DNA from: Paraburkholderia solisilvae
GTDB lineage: Bacteria > Pseudomonadota > Gammaproteobacteria > Burkholderiales > Burkholderiaceae
Direction of reading: 5' to 3'
Assembly (NCBI RefSeq): GCF_902859875.1
Contig: NZ_CADIKF010000009.1
Span: 1-64,000 of the forward strand
DNA length: 64,000 nucleotides
A program made the translations under genes and the position numbers. Shown here piece after piece: positions 19,603-27,589 of this stretch (position 1 is the stretch's first letter; the number at the start of each line of letters is the position of its first letter). The notes beneath the pieces are model-generated. The model was not told where the DNA came from and ran no database searches. It was given only the letters and a program-made list of their open reading frames with translations.

Positions 19603-22600
19603 TTAGCAGTAGTTGACCGCGACGGGAGCGGTTAGCGATGAAGCAGCGTCGGGTCGCTGCCACGGCGCATCAGAAATCGCAGCAGGTGCGAATCCGGCCA
19701 TTGCGTCGATCAGCAAATCCACGCGGCTGGCGATTTCGCGCTCTGACGGATATTCGGTGTCCGGTAGGGCAGTCGGTATCGCGCGCAACGATAGCAGTTT
19801 CGGTTGGGCGGCGGCTGACAGCGCGTTGATTGTGGTTTTGTCCCAGACTGTGCCATCGGCAAAGCGGAACTGCTCGACGCCGTAGACGAAGGATGCGCCC
19901 GATTGCGTGAGCTGATTTCTGATGCGCAGCACGTTCGATGAGCCCACGACTGTTACCAGCAGGTCATCGCTCGTGCCGTCGCGTTTTACTGTCACGTCCT
20001 GCGGGCGGATGTCGGCGTCGAACTGCACGACGTCAGTGTCCTTGCCGTTTGCGTCGTATTCTTCGTAGATCGTGTCGTTACCCGAGTTACGCCCGAACAC
20101 GTATGTATCGCTGCCGCGCCCGCCGTATAGCGTGTCGTTGCCCGCGCCGCCGTCCATCAGGTCGTCGCCGCTGAAGCCCACCAGCACGTCGTTGCCCGGC
20201 GTGCTGCGCAGGGTCATCAGCGCCACCGCCTGCTTGTCCCACACTGTGCCGTCCGCAAAACGGAACTGCTCGACGCCGTAGACGAAGGATGCGCCCGACT
20301 GCGTGAGTTGATTTCTGATGCGCAGCACGTTCGATGAGCCCACGACTGTTACCAGCAGGTCATCGCTCGTGCCGTCGCGTTTTACTGTCACGTCCTGCGG
20401 GCGGATGTCGGCGTCGAACTGCACGACGTCAGTGTCCTTGCCGTTTGCGTCGTATTCTTCGTAGATCGTGTCGTTACCCGAGTTACGCCCGAACACGTAT
20501 GTATCGCTGCCGCGCCCGCCGTATAGCGTGTCGTTGCCCGCGCCGCCGTCCATCAGGTCGTCGCCGCTGAAGCCCACCAGCACGTCGTTGCCCGGCGTGC
20601 TGCGCAGGGTCATCAGCGCCACCGCCTGCTTGTCCCACACTGTGCCGTCCGCAAAACGGAACTGCTCGACGCCGTAGACGAATGATGCGCCCGACTGCGT
20701 GAGTTGATTTCTGATGCGCAGCACGTTCGACGAGCCCACAACCGTTACCAGCAGGTCGTCGCTCGTGCCGTCGCGCCGCACTGTCACGTCCTGCGGGCGG
20801 ATGTCGGCGTCGAACTGCACGACATCGGTGTCCTTGCCGTTCGCGTCGTATTCTTCGTAGATTGTGTCGTTACCCGAGTTACGGCCAAACACGTATGTAT
20901 CGCTGCCGCGGCCACCGTATAGCGTATCGTTGCCCGCGCCGCCGTCCATCAGGTCGTCGCCGCTGAAGCCCACCAGCACGTCGTTGCCCGGCGTGCTGCG
21001 CAGGGTCATTAGCGCCACCGCCTGCTTGTCCCACACCGTACCGTCTGCGAAGCGGAACTGCTCGACGCCATAAACGAAGGATGCGCCCGACTGCGTGAGC
21101 TGATTTCTGATACGCAGCACGTTTGATGAACCCGCGACTGTTACCAGCAGGTCATCGCTCGTGCCGTCGCGCCGCACTGTCACGTCTTGTGGATGGATAT
21201 TGGCATCGAACCGCACGGCGTCGGTATCGCTGCCGTACGCGTCGTATTCTTCGTAGATCGTGTCGTTACCCGAGTTACGGCCAAACACGTATGTATCGCT
21301 GCCGCGCCCGCCAACCAGCGTGTCGTTGCCTGCGCCACCATCCAGCAGATCGTCACCCTCACCGCCTTCGAGCCGATCGTTTCCGATACTGCCCAGCAAG
21401 AAATCGCGCCCTGCGCTGCCCGCCAGTGTGCCGCTGCCGAAAATCACGCCGCTCGCGGCCAGTCCTCGCAGCACGTCCTGCGACTGATGTCCTTCGACGT
21501 AGTCGTGCAATTGCGCGCGCACATCGAAGCCGGCATGCCACCACGCCTCGCCGAATGTTCGCGTGAATTCCGCGAGCAAGACTGCCACCTCCTGCGCCCC
21601 GACACGAGCCTCCGCGGACATCACCCCGGCCAGCAGGCCATCGAATTTCTCGCATGGATAGCCGTTTGCGTCGATGGTATAGGTGATCGCGTCGAGATAA
21701 GGCTTCCAGCGCGATTGCATGGCGATCGCGACATAAACCGAATCGGTCAACGTCGACCACGCGTCCTTCACATAGTCGCCACGCGTACCGCTTAGCGCGA
21801 CAAGCCCATCACTGCGGGCTCCGAGCATGGTCCCCGACATCTTTTCGAGCACGCTTAGCCTGTCGAGCCACGGCGGATCCGTAGCGAGGCCCGTTGCCGT
21901 TCTTTTACCGGATGCCATCAGCGTTTGCGTCGTCGCCATGTTCGAGGTCGCCGCCCAGGCCCGCAATAGCGGTTCGATCAGCGCGTGCTGTGCTTCGGCT
22001 GTTCTGGCCGACATCAGTTGACCCAATACGTCGCGCAATGCCGCGCCTGCGGCCGTGTTGAGGCTCGCCGCCTGCCAGAGGTCCCTGACGTTTCCCGCAC
22101 CTTGCACGAAGGCCATCGACGTCACGTCTTCGCGAAGCGGAACGACGTCGTCGAACCGCTGATGCAACGTGTCCTGGCCGAACCATACTTCCTGCATCGT
22201 GCGCTCGACCTGCACGCCGTCCACGATCTGGATGAAACTGCCCGTGGCACGAACCACGTTTCCGTCGTCCAGCGTGCGGATCGTGCCGTCGCGGCTCAAC
22301 CGGATCGCGACGATGCCCAATGCGTCCAGTGAAACCAGTTCGCCCTGTTCCGAGCGTCCATCGACGTTCGCGTCACGCCAAACTTTCAGCGATGACCATA
22401 TTGCGTCTTTCGAATCGATTACGCCGTCCTTGTTGACGTCGAATTCCTTCAGTGCGTCGAAGCCGTTTGGCGCCAGCGCGCCGTTTGCGAGCGGCGTGAA
22501 ATTGCTGAACAGCTCGGCGCCTGAATCGATATGCCCGTTGCCGTTGCGGTCGAGGACGAGGAAGCCGTCGTCTGCGCTGATCCAGCCGGTGTGGATACGG

Positions 22601-23421
22601 CTGCCCTGGCCGTCGAAATCGAAATAGGCGGTGGAAGCGGATGCACCGATGGTGTGGATGCCGTCGCCGTTAAGATCCAGGACCAGTGGGTCGACAAGGT
22701 TTAACGCCAGACCAAATTGTTTGAAGAACGCGTCGATGTCGGGGAGGGGGTTTTGGCCCAGGAGGAGGTTGCCGATTGCGAGACCGGTTAATTCGCCTGC
22801 TTTTCCACCCAAAACGCTAACAACGCCGGATACTGCCAACACCAAAGGAATGGCGGCAGAAACCCCCACAACCGGGATTAAGGCACCGGCCATGATTGAC
22901 GCCGCCGCCGCCGCTGGCGAACCCGCTCCAAGGGTTCCCACAATCGAACCCAATGTTCCAGCGACCGGTGCCCAGTTGCCCGTTCGCTGAGCTTCAGAGA
23001 TTGAAGTTGCCAGTGTTAGCCCATCAACTATGGCGGACGCACCTGCAACACCGCGCATAAAGCGTTCGTTCGCCGCCGCCTCTGCGATTGCCTTACCGTA
23101 GTTGGCGTAGGCGGACGCGCCGCCGACACGCAACTCTTCGATTCTGGCCGACATTGCACGGGCGGTTTCATTCAGGAATGCACGCTCCTCAGTCGAACCC
23201 CCGCCATCCGCCAGATTCGCCAACGTGCGGGACAGCGAAGCCGCCTGATCAGCCATGCTTCGACCCAACGATTCATACTGCGCTGCGGATGCATTATTCG
23301 TCTTGACCATCCAGGTCGACGCTCCTGACATTCCCCCGGTGACAAAAGTCCATAAATCAGTAGCGTTGCCGTCTATCAACTGCACAATATTTTCGATTTG
23401 CTCTTTTGTGACTGTTACCAT
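19603..23421 (-). CDS. RTX protein, type I-secreted, putative bacteriocin-like toxin
   Basis: 1272 residues. The N-terminal part (1-125) is helical and starts MVTVTKEQIENIVQLIDG. A long Ala/Gly-rich hydrophobic region (about 127-225) resembles membrane-inserting or glycine-zipper segments. EF-hand-like calcium loops follow (LVLDLNGDGIHTIG, VLDRNGNGHIDSGAELF, FDVNKDGVIDSKD; about 245-345), then a middle region of unknown fold. From about residue 660 come nonapeptide repeats (GGAGNDTL, GGRGSDTY) alternating with an HCBP-related beta domain in four 132-residue units. The last about 75 residues, containing VDLLIDAMAGFAP, fit a C-terminal type I secretion signal. No enzymatic domain was recognised. 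Secretion genes follow directly and a four-helix membrane protein precedes it. Killing activity is inferred, not shown. Confidence 0.9.
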   Translation of the reverse strand: MVTVTKEQIENIVQLIDGNATDLWTFVTGGMSGASTWMVKTNNASAAQYESLGRSMADQAASLSRTLANLADGGGSTEERAFLNETARAMSARIEELRVGGASAYANYGKAIAEAAANERFMRGVAGASAIVDGLTLATSISEAQRTGNWAPVAGTLGSIVGTLGAGSPAAAAASIMAGALIPVVGVSAAIPLVLAVSGVVSVLGGKAGELTGLAIGNLLLGQNPLPDIDAFFKQFGLALNLVDPLVLDLNGDGIHTIGASASTAYFDFDGQGSRIHTGWISADDGFLVLDRNGNGHIDSGAELFSNFTPLANGALAPNGFDALKEFDVNKDGVIDSKDAIWSSLKVWRDANVDGRSEQGELVSLDALGIVAIRLSRDGTIRTLDDGNVVRATGSFIQIVDGVQVERTMQEVWFGQDTLHQRFDDVVPLREDVTSMAFVQGAGNVRDLWQAASLNTAAGAALRDVLGQLMSARTAEAQHALIEPLLRAWAATSNMATTQTLMASGKRTATGLATDPPWLDRLSVLEKMSGTMLGARSDGLVALSGTRGDYVKDAWSTLTDSVYVAIAMQSRWKPYLDAITYTIDANGYPCEKFDGLLAGVMSAEARVGAQEVAVLLAEFTRTFGEAWWHAGFDVRAQLHDYVEGHQSQDVLRGLAASGVIFGSGTLAGSAGRDFLLGSIGNDRLEGGEGDDLLDGGAGNDTLVGGRGSDTYVFGRNSGNDTIYEEYDAYGSDTDAVRFDANIHPQDVTVRRDGTSDDLLVTVAGSSNVLRIRNQLTQSGASFVYGVEQFRFADGTVWDKQAVALMTLRSTPGNDVLVGFSGDDLMDGGAGNDTLYGGRGSDTYVFGRNSGNDTIYEEYDANGKDTDVVQFDADIRPQDVTVRRDGTSDDLLVTVVGSSNVLRIRNQLTQSGASFVYGVEQFRFADGTVWDKQAVALMTLRSTPGNDVLVGFSGDDLMDGGAGNDTLYGGRGSDTYVFGRNSGNDTIYEEYDANGKDTDVVQFDADIRPQDVTVKRDGTSDDLLVTVVGSSNVLRIRNQLTQSGASFVYGVEQFRFADGTVWDKQAVALMTLRSTPGNDVLVGFSGDDLMDGGAGNDTLYGGRGSDTYVFGRNSGNDTIYEEYDANGKDTDVVQFDADIRPQDVTVKRDGTSDDLLVTVVGSSNVLRIRNQLTQSGASFVYGVEQFRFADGTVWDKTTINALSAAAQPKLLSLRAIPTALPDTEYPSEREIASRVDLLIDAMAGFAPAAISDAPWQRPDAASSLTAPVAVNYC
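19840..21423 (-). repeat. Four tandem 396-bp units inside the RTX gene
   Basis: The period is exactly 396 bp (132 codons), visible as recurring identical blocks. Each unit encodes calcium-binding nonapeptides plus an HCBP-related domain with FVYGVEQFRFADGTVWDK. The three units nearest the 3' end of the gene are almost identical in DNA, while the first has diverged (DAYGSDTDAVRFDANIHPQ against DANGKDTDVVQFDADIRPQ), pointing to recent duplication or gene conversion. Array boundaries are approximate. Confidence 0.88.
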
Positions 23422-23559
23422 GAGAATTTATTAACTCTTAAAGATCAACATGAAAGCAATATCGTAACGAAAAATCAGTTATTAAAATATAGCATTGACA
23501 TTCAAATCGACACCCGATCGCATGATTCCGAAATTGATCACTTCAACATATCAAGGCAC

Positions 23560-24120
23560 TTAATCAGTACCGCCTCGCCGCCTAACCCGCTTCCGAATTT
23601 CTATCGAAACAATTAAAAATAACCACCACCACACTCCAAGGTGGCCCACGAACATCATTGGCGCTGATATGAAAACTGCCGTACGATTCGAGGACATCAC
23701 ACCCATTATCCCAAGCGTGGGCGGAGCCACCGAAATTGTCCATGTAGACACAAGTACCAGAAGCGCTACAGTTGTGGCCATAATGTACTTTTTCCGGTCT
23801 GACGGAACCATCGACTCCAATCGCATAGGCTGGGGAAATTCACAAACACACAAACAGATTGCAACAAGAAAACCAAGGACGATCGCGCCCCCGTAACCTA
23901 TAGGCAGATAACAAGCCCCGGGTTCATGATTTAACGCCCTGATAATCGGAATGTAATTTCCCACCTTACACATAGCCGCTAGAAATCCGGTTTTTTCATC
24001 TTTTTCTCCGGGAGCCACGATAACCGCGAATGACAAGCCAACGCAACACGCAGAATATATACGCCTGATCGTTTTTATCGAAAAAGCTGGCCAAATCAGG
24101 TACGAAACGCTCTCGCTCAT
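23560..24120 (-). CDS. Four-helix membrane protein, copy 1, putative immunity protein
   Basis: 186 residues from the ATG at 24120. This start matches the start of copy 2, and both follow GATGGAAA; the frame extends to a TTG at 24141. Four hydrophobic segments lie at about 14-37, 70-95, 112-134 and 146-172, with a short basic tail. Conserved features shared with copies 2 and 3 are a CYLPI motif and an ISAPxxF...W block near the C-terminus. It is encoded 138 bp upstream of the RTX gene on the same strand. A small polytopic protein next to a candidate pore-forming secreted protein is the usual form of colicin- or bacteriocin-type immunity, so I infer immunity. No domain family was recognised. 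Base composition is AT-richer than the core genes. Confidence 0.8.
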   Translation of the reverse strand: MSESVSYLIWPAFSIKTIRRIYSACCVGLSFAVIVAPGEKDEKTGFLAAMCKVGNYIPIIRALNHEPGACYLPIGYGGAIVLGFLVAICLCVCEFPQPMRLESMVPSDRKKYIMATTVALLVLVSTWTISVAPPTLGIMGVMSSNRTAVFISAPMMFVGHLGVWWWLFLIVSIEIRKRVRRRGGTD

Positions 24121-24229
24121 CGATTTTCCATCGAGCTGCAACCGTTAAACCAATCAAATGCAGGGGCTTCCTGGATCAGATATTGTCGCGAATCACGGCC
24201 TCTAAAAATAAACCCCGCATCGAGCTCGC

Positions 24230-24452
24230 AATGAAAATATACCACCCAGCATTTTTACAGAGTGAATTGCGTTTCCGAAATTGGACGCAGAAATTTCCGG
24301 TTACGCGTTTAAATGGTGAATACACATCACCGAACGCTGGTTTTGCTCGGAACAACGCATGGCATCCGGGCGCAGCGCATGACCGTCCGCCGACCGGAAA
24401 GAGACGAGAAAAAGGGATAACGAGCGACCAGAACAGCCGCTCAAAGAACTAG
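24230..24452. repeat. Element R, copy 1 (upstream of membrane protein copy 1)
   Basis: About 220 bp that recurs at 25566-25760 and 27271-27493. Shared blocks include gaaaatataccacccag, gcagaaatttc, accgtccgccgaccg and gggataacgagcgacc. On the minus strand all copies keep GGTATATTT at the gene-proximal end, a possible -10 box (TATATT) 66-116 bp before each membrane-protein start. Homology with copy 3 ends at CTAG, just where the transposase tail begins. No conserved reading frame was seen. Confidence 0.8.
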
Positions 24453-24545
24453 TGTTCTGCCCCAGAAATAACTTTGCATAAACGTGCGATTTTTTCGAGG
24501 ATGGAATCGGCAGTAGCTGTCCACATGAACGGACGTTTAGAAATG
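24449..24545 (-). mobile_element. C-terminal remnant of an IS630-like transposase
   Basis: A short frame ending at the TAG at 24449 encodes KRPFMWTATADSILEKIARL followed by CKVISGAEH. This matches the usual C-terminal pattern of IS630-family transposases (KPFxWTxxAxxILxKIxR). Only about 32 codons remain; the sequence before them is not transposase-like. It abuts element R at a CTAG, in keeping with TA-targeted insertion. The family call rests on recognition of one motif. Confidence 0.5.
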
Positions 24546-24609
24546 CAAAACGGCGAGGAGATGACATTGATTCCGCCTGAATTAAGGTCGTCCGGCATCA
24601 AATCGACAT

Positions 24610-24798
24610 TCACCTCGCCGGCGCGGCGGCACATTGAAAAAGCGCGCCGCGCATCTGCGAGGTGTATTTCAACAGCCTGCTAATCATCCACGTCGACGTG
24701 CCTGAAATCCCTCCGACGACAAATGTCCATAAATCGGCAGCGTGGCTGTCTACCGACTGCACGAAATTCTCGATCTGCTCTTTTGTGACGGTTACCAT
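24610..24798 (-). pseudogene. Truncated second copy of the RTX gene 5' end
   Basis: It opens with MVTVTKEQIENFVQSVDSHA and then DLWTFVVGGISGTSTWM, matching residues 1-38 of the complete RTX protein with few changes. After STWM homology stops and 24 unrelated codons lead to a stop. The upstream DNA also matches that of the full RTX gene (GGTAACGGTCACAAAAG start region and the preceding AT-rich spacer). It follows membrane-protein copy 2 as the full RTX gene follows copy 1. It is therefore the stump of a former toxin gene or a partial duplication, with an IS tail close behind it. Confidence 0.85.
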
Positions 24799-24904
24799 GG
24801 GAATTTTTTAACTTTATAGCCACTGAAAGATAGCTGTAACGAAAAAATGAAAATAAATTATCAAAATGTGATAACAATACTTGGGCGCGATTAACCAGGG
24901 AAAA

Positions 24905-25465
24905 TTATATGTTGTCGCCCATCCTTCGAATCCGCTTTCGAATCTCTATCGAAGAAACCAAAAACAACCACCACCACACTCCAACGTGAGCCACAAACAT
25001 CATTGGCGCCGATATGAAAACCGCTACGCGATTTAATGACATCAACCCCATTATTCCAAGCGTGGGCGGAGCTACCGCGATAGTCCAGGTAGATACAAGC
25101 ACCACTAGCATCACGACTGTCGCCATGACATACTTTTTGCGGTCTGCCGGAATCATTGATTCCAAGCGCATCGGCCGAGGAAACTCGCAGATACACATAC
25201 AAACGGCGACAAGAAAACCAAGGACGATTGCGCCACCGTACCCTATCGGTAAATAGCAGGCGCCAGGCTCGCGATTCAATGCCCTGACAATCGGAATATA
25301 ATTTCCCGCATTACACAACGTTCCTAAAAATTCGGTTTTCTCATCGTTTGCTCCCGGAGCCACGATTACTGCGAGCGACAAACCGAGACAACATACAACA
25401 AATATGCACCTGATCGTTCGCATCGAGAAAATTGGCAAAATCAAGTATGAAACTCTTTCGCTCAT
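24905..25465 (-). CDS. Four-helix membrane protein, copy 2, putative immunity protein
   Basis: 186 residues, the same length as copy 1 and identical at most positions (shared GACYLPIGYGGAIVLGFLVA, VAPPTLGIMG and VFISAPMMFV). It has four predicted membrane segments and a basic C-terminal tail (IRKRIRRMGDNI). The ATG at 25465 follows GATGGAAAGCC. It is intact although the RTX gene behind it is only a stump, as would be expected if it still protects against kin carrying the lost toxin, or if the duplication is recent. Function is inferred from context. Confidence 0.78.
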   Translation of the reverse strand: MSERVSYLILPIFSMRTIRCIFVVCCLGLSLAVIVAPGANDEKTEFLGTLCNAGNYIPIVRALNREPGACYLPIGYGGAIVLGFLVAVCMCICEFPRPMRLESMIPADRKKYVMATVVMLVVLVSTWTIAVAPPTLGIMGLMSLNRVAVFISAPMMFVAHVGVWWWLFLVSSIEIRKRIRRMGDNI

Positions 25466-25565
25466 CGGCTTTCCATCGAACTACAACCGTTAAGTTGAAG
25501 AAATGTGGAAATCATCCATATCAGTATATCCCTGTGAATCACAACACCTCGTACCAAGTTAGCGT

Positions 25566-25760
25566 TGAAATATACCACTCACCTTTTTTACAAAGCGACT
25601 TGAATTTCCGAAATTGAACGCAGAAATTTCCGATTACACACTCGAACGGCGAATACATATCGCCGAATGCTGGTTTCGCTCAGAACCACGCATGGCACCC
25701 CGGCGCAAAGTATGACCGTCCGCCGACCGAAAAGAGAAGATAAAAAGAGATCAAGAAAAC
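25566..25760. repeat. Element R, copy 2 (upstream of membrane protein copy 2)
   Basis: The more divergent copy of the roughly 200-bp element. It keeps the gaaatataccactc end, the gcagaaatttccga block and accgtccgccgaccg, but lacks the final gcgaccagaacagcc part present in copies 1 and 3. It fills most of the 333-bp gap between copy 2 and the upstream 253-residue protein gene. Confidence 0.7.
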
Positions 25761-25798
25761 TGATAAATGGCCGCCGATTTACTTGTGTCAACCAAAAA

Positions 25799-26560
25799 CT
25801 ACTGCTTTACTCTAAAAGAAAGCACGATACGCGTTACTTCATCCTGGATAATTTTCCAATTTTCAAGATCATTTTTCGCATAGTGAACGCTTGCGATAAC
25901 ACCAAGCTCCGGGATAATAAATTCCTGCTCACAGAACTTCATTCCACCGGCGCCGGCACCACAACTTATGTAAGTTCCTGACCGCTCTTTGTCATAGAAC
26001 ACTTCAACGTTGCTTACGCTAATCTTCGAATAATCAGGTCCTACTTTCTTTTCTTTAACCAAACCGTAAACCAATTCAAACTGCCGTTCAAAATACCAGT
26101 CATGCTTGGGACGCCAGGATATTTCGGCGTCCATCCGATTGGCGATAAATCTTTTGAACCACGCCGGAACGTCAGATCCGAGTTCCTTGACAGGCTCCAC
26201 CTGGACATCGATCCATTCATTCTCCCGAGTAAAAGATCCTTTTCGGCCACTCCAACTCCGACGATTTTCTCGATTTACTGGAGAAAAGTCCGGATATTGC
26301 AGCAAGATACTGAACGCCCGAATTGGAATATCAGGTCCCGGAATATGTCGTTTAGGCGGTCTCCCCCAAATTTCATCACCCTCATACTCAACAGGAAAAA
26401 ATTGGTACTCGGACGGAATCACAAACCTTGTTCCATGAATACTTCCAATACCGGACCGTGAAGAATTCGGCTTTTTCCCTTGGGAAAAGACCGACAACAT
26501 CAGAAATGAAAAAATAAGAAGCGCGAACAGAGAGCTACCTTTCAAATTACGAACACTCAT
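25799..26560 (-). CDS. Membrane-anchored protein of unknown function in the RTX island
   Basis: 253 residues from the ATG at 26560 (the frame extends to a TTG at 26635). A single hydrophobic segment (about 10-28, SSLFALLIFSFLMLSVF) suggests an N-terminal anchor or uncleaved signal, with a periplasmic domain of about 220 residues. That domain has repeated Trp/Tyr-rich beta-strand patterns (FVIPSEYQFFPVEYEG, PKHDWYFERQFELVYGLV), two Cys residues (YISCGAGAGGMKFCE) and a C-terminal ENWKIIQDEVTRIVLSFRV. I do not recognise the family. Some T6SS and contact-inhibition immunity proteins have such a layout, but that is speculation. It lies between membrane-protein copies 2 and 3, where an RTX gene would be expected from the cassette pattern, and has AT-rich codon use. 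Confidence 0.72.
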   Translation of the reverse strand: MSVRNLKGSSLFALLIFSFLMLSVFSQGKKPNSSRSGIGSIHGTRFVIPSEYQFFPVEYEGDEIWGRPPKRHIPGPDIPIRAFSILLQYPDFSPVNRENRRSWSGRKGSFTRENEWIDVQVEPVKELGSDVPAWFKRFIANRMDAEISWRPKHDWYFERQFELVYGLVKEKKVGPDYSKISVSNVEVFYDKERSGTYISCGAGAGGMKFCEQEFIIPELGVIASVHYAKNDLENWKIIQDEVTRIVLSFRVKQ

Positions 26561-26657
26561 GTTTCCCGCCGCCGTTTCCCACGAAGATCCCCAAGCTTGA
26601 TCTGCGTTATTTATTGCAAATAAAAAACGCTCCAATATATATAAAATACATGCGACT

Positions 26658-27205
26658 TTAAAATTTACCCAAAATTTGTCGAATTTTCATAGAAATCACC
26701 ATAAAAATCCACAACCACAGTGTAAAATGAGTCGCAAAAATAAGCGGTGCAGATATTGCCACGCCGGCTCTACCTGATGACATATACCTCAATGCAACCA
26801 ACATCGCGGGCGGAGCAGCACGCCACATAACCACGATCGTCGACGGCATTGCAATTAAACTCATCACAAATTTTAATCGCCCACCAGGGATGAGTGAATT
26901 CACGGGAACAGGCTTTGGTAACTCACAAATGCGAAAAAGGTAGCGACCAGATATCCGAGGACTTGCGCAATACTATAGATTATCGGCAAATAACAATTTC
27001 CCGGTTTATCATTCAATGATTTGACAATAGCAATTTTATTGCCGAAATTACACCACCACCCTAAAATACTTTTCCCCGCATCAATTACCTCTTGAACTAC
27101 AATCGCAATAAATGAGAATCCAATTAAACAGAGCGAAAATAAAGATTGAGCGAATTGCGCTGCCACAACCGAGGCAATTACATATGAAATTTTCCCATTA
27201 TTCAT
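26658..27205 (-). pseudogene. Four-helix membrane protein, copy 3, frameshifted
   Basis: A diverged member of the putative immunity family split by a frameshift. The first frame runs MNNGKISYVI ... GNCYLPI ... QVLGYLVATFFAFVSY and stops at 26900. The +1 frame continues the homology from RICELPKPVPVNSLIP through AISAPLIFATHFTLWLWIF to 26658. The break is at a run of five A (26934-26938 on the plus strand; T on the coding strand). One missing or extra base there restores a full-length protein with four membrane segments. It may be a decayed copy, a phase-variable gene or a sequence error. The start at 27205 aligns with the starts of copies 1 and 2. Confidence 0.78.
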
Positions 27206-27270
27206 AGCTTTTGCCGATGCATTTAAAATATTGTGCACCAATGTCATATGCAAAACATCCGAAGTCAACG

Positions 27271-27493
27271 GATGAAAATATACCACCCAGAATTTTTGCA
27301 GAGTGAATTGCGTTTCCGAAATTGAACGCAGAAATTTCTGGTTATGCGCTTGAACAGTGAATACACGTTACCAAATGCTAGTTTCGCTCGGAACAGCGCA
27401 AGGCATCCGGGCGCAGCACATGACTGTCCGCCGACCGGAAACAGACGAGAAAAAGGGATAACGAGCGACCAGAACAGCCGTTCAAAGAACTAG
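27271..27493. repeat. Element R, copy 3 (right edge of the island)
   Basis: Close to copy 1 along its whole length, from gaaaatataccacccag to gcgaccagaacagccgttcaa. It lies directly upstream of membrane-protein copy 3 and is the last AT-rich sequence before GC-rich core DNA resumes at about 27500. The adjoining 27494-27589 stretch holds nothing recognised. Confidence 0.8.
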
Positions 27494-27589
27494 AACTAAT
27501 ACGTCAACCGCCTACCTCAAGCGGCCCGAGCCGAAGCGATAGCAAATAATCAGGGCCGCCATCCCGCCATCCCGCGACCCCGCCAATCC

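Noticed and set aside
19840..21423. Direct repeats as a possible CRISPR array
   Set aside because: Units are 396 bp, in frame, and code for RTX modules; no short repeats with unique spacers.
19938..21487. Identical short plus-strand ORFs recurring every 396 bp
   Set aside because: They are the antisense of the RTX repeats and recur only because the repeats do.
24301..24567. 88-codon ORF through element R copy 1
   Set aside because: The frame is not conserved in copies 2 and 3, so the element is not coding as a unit.
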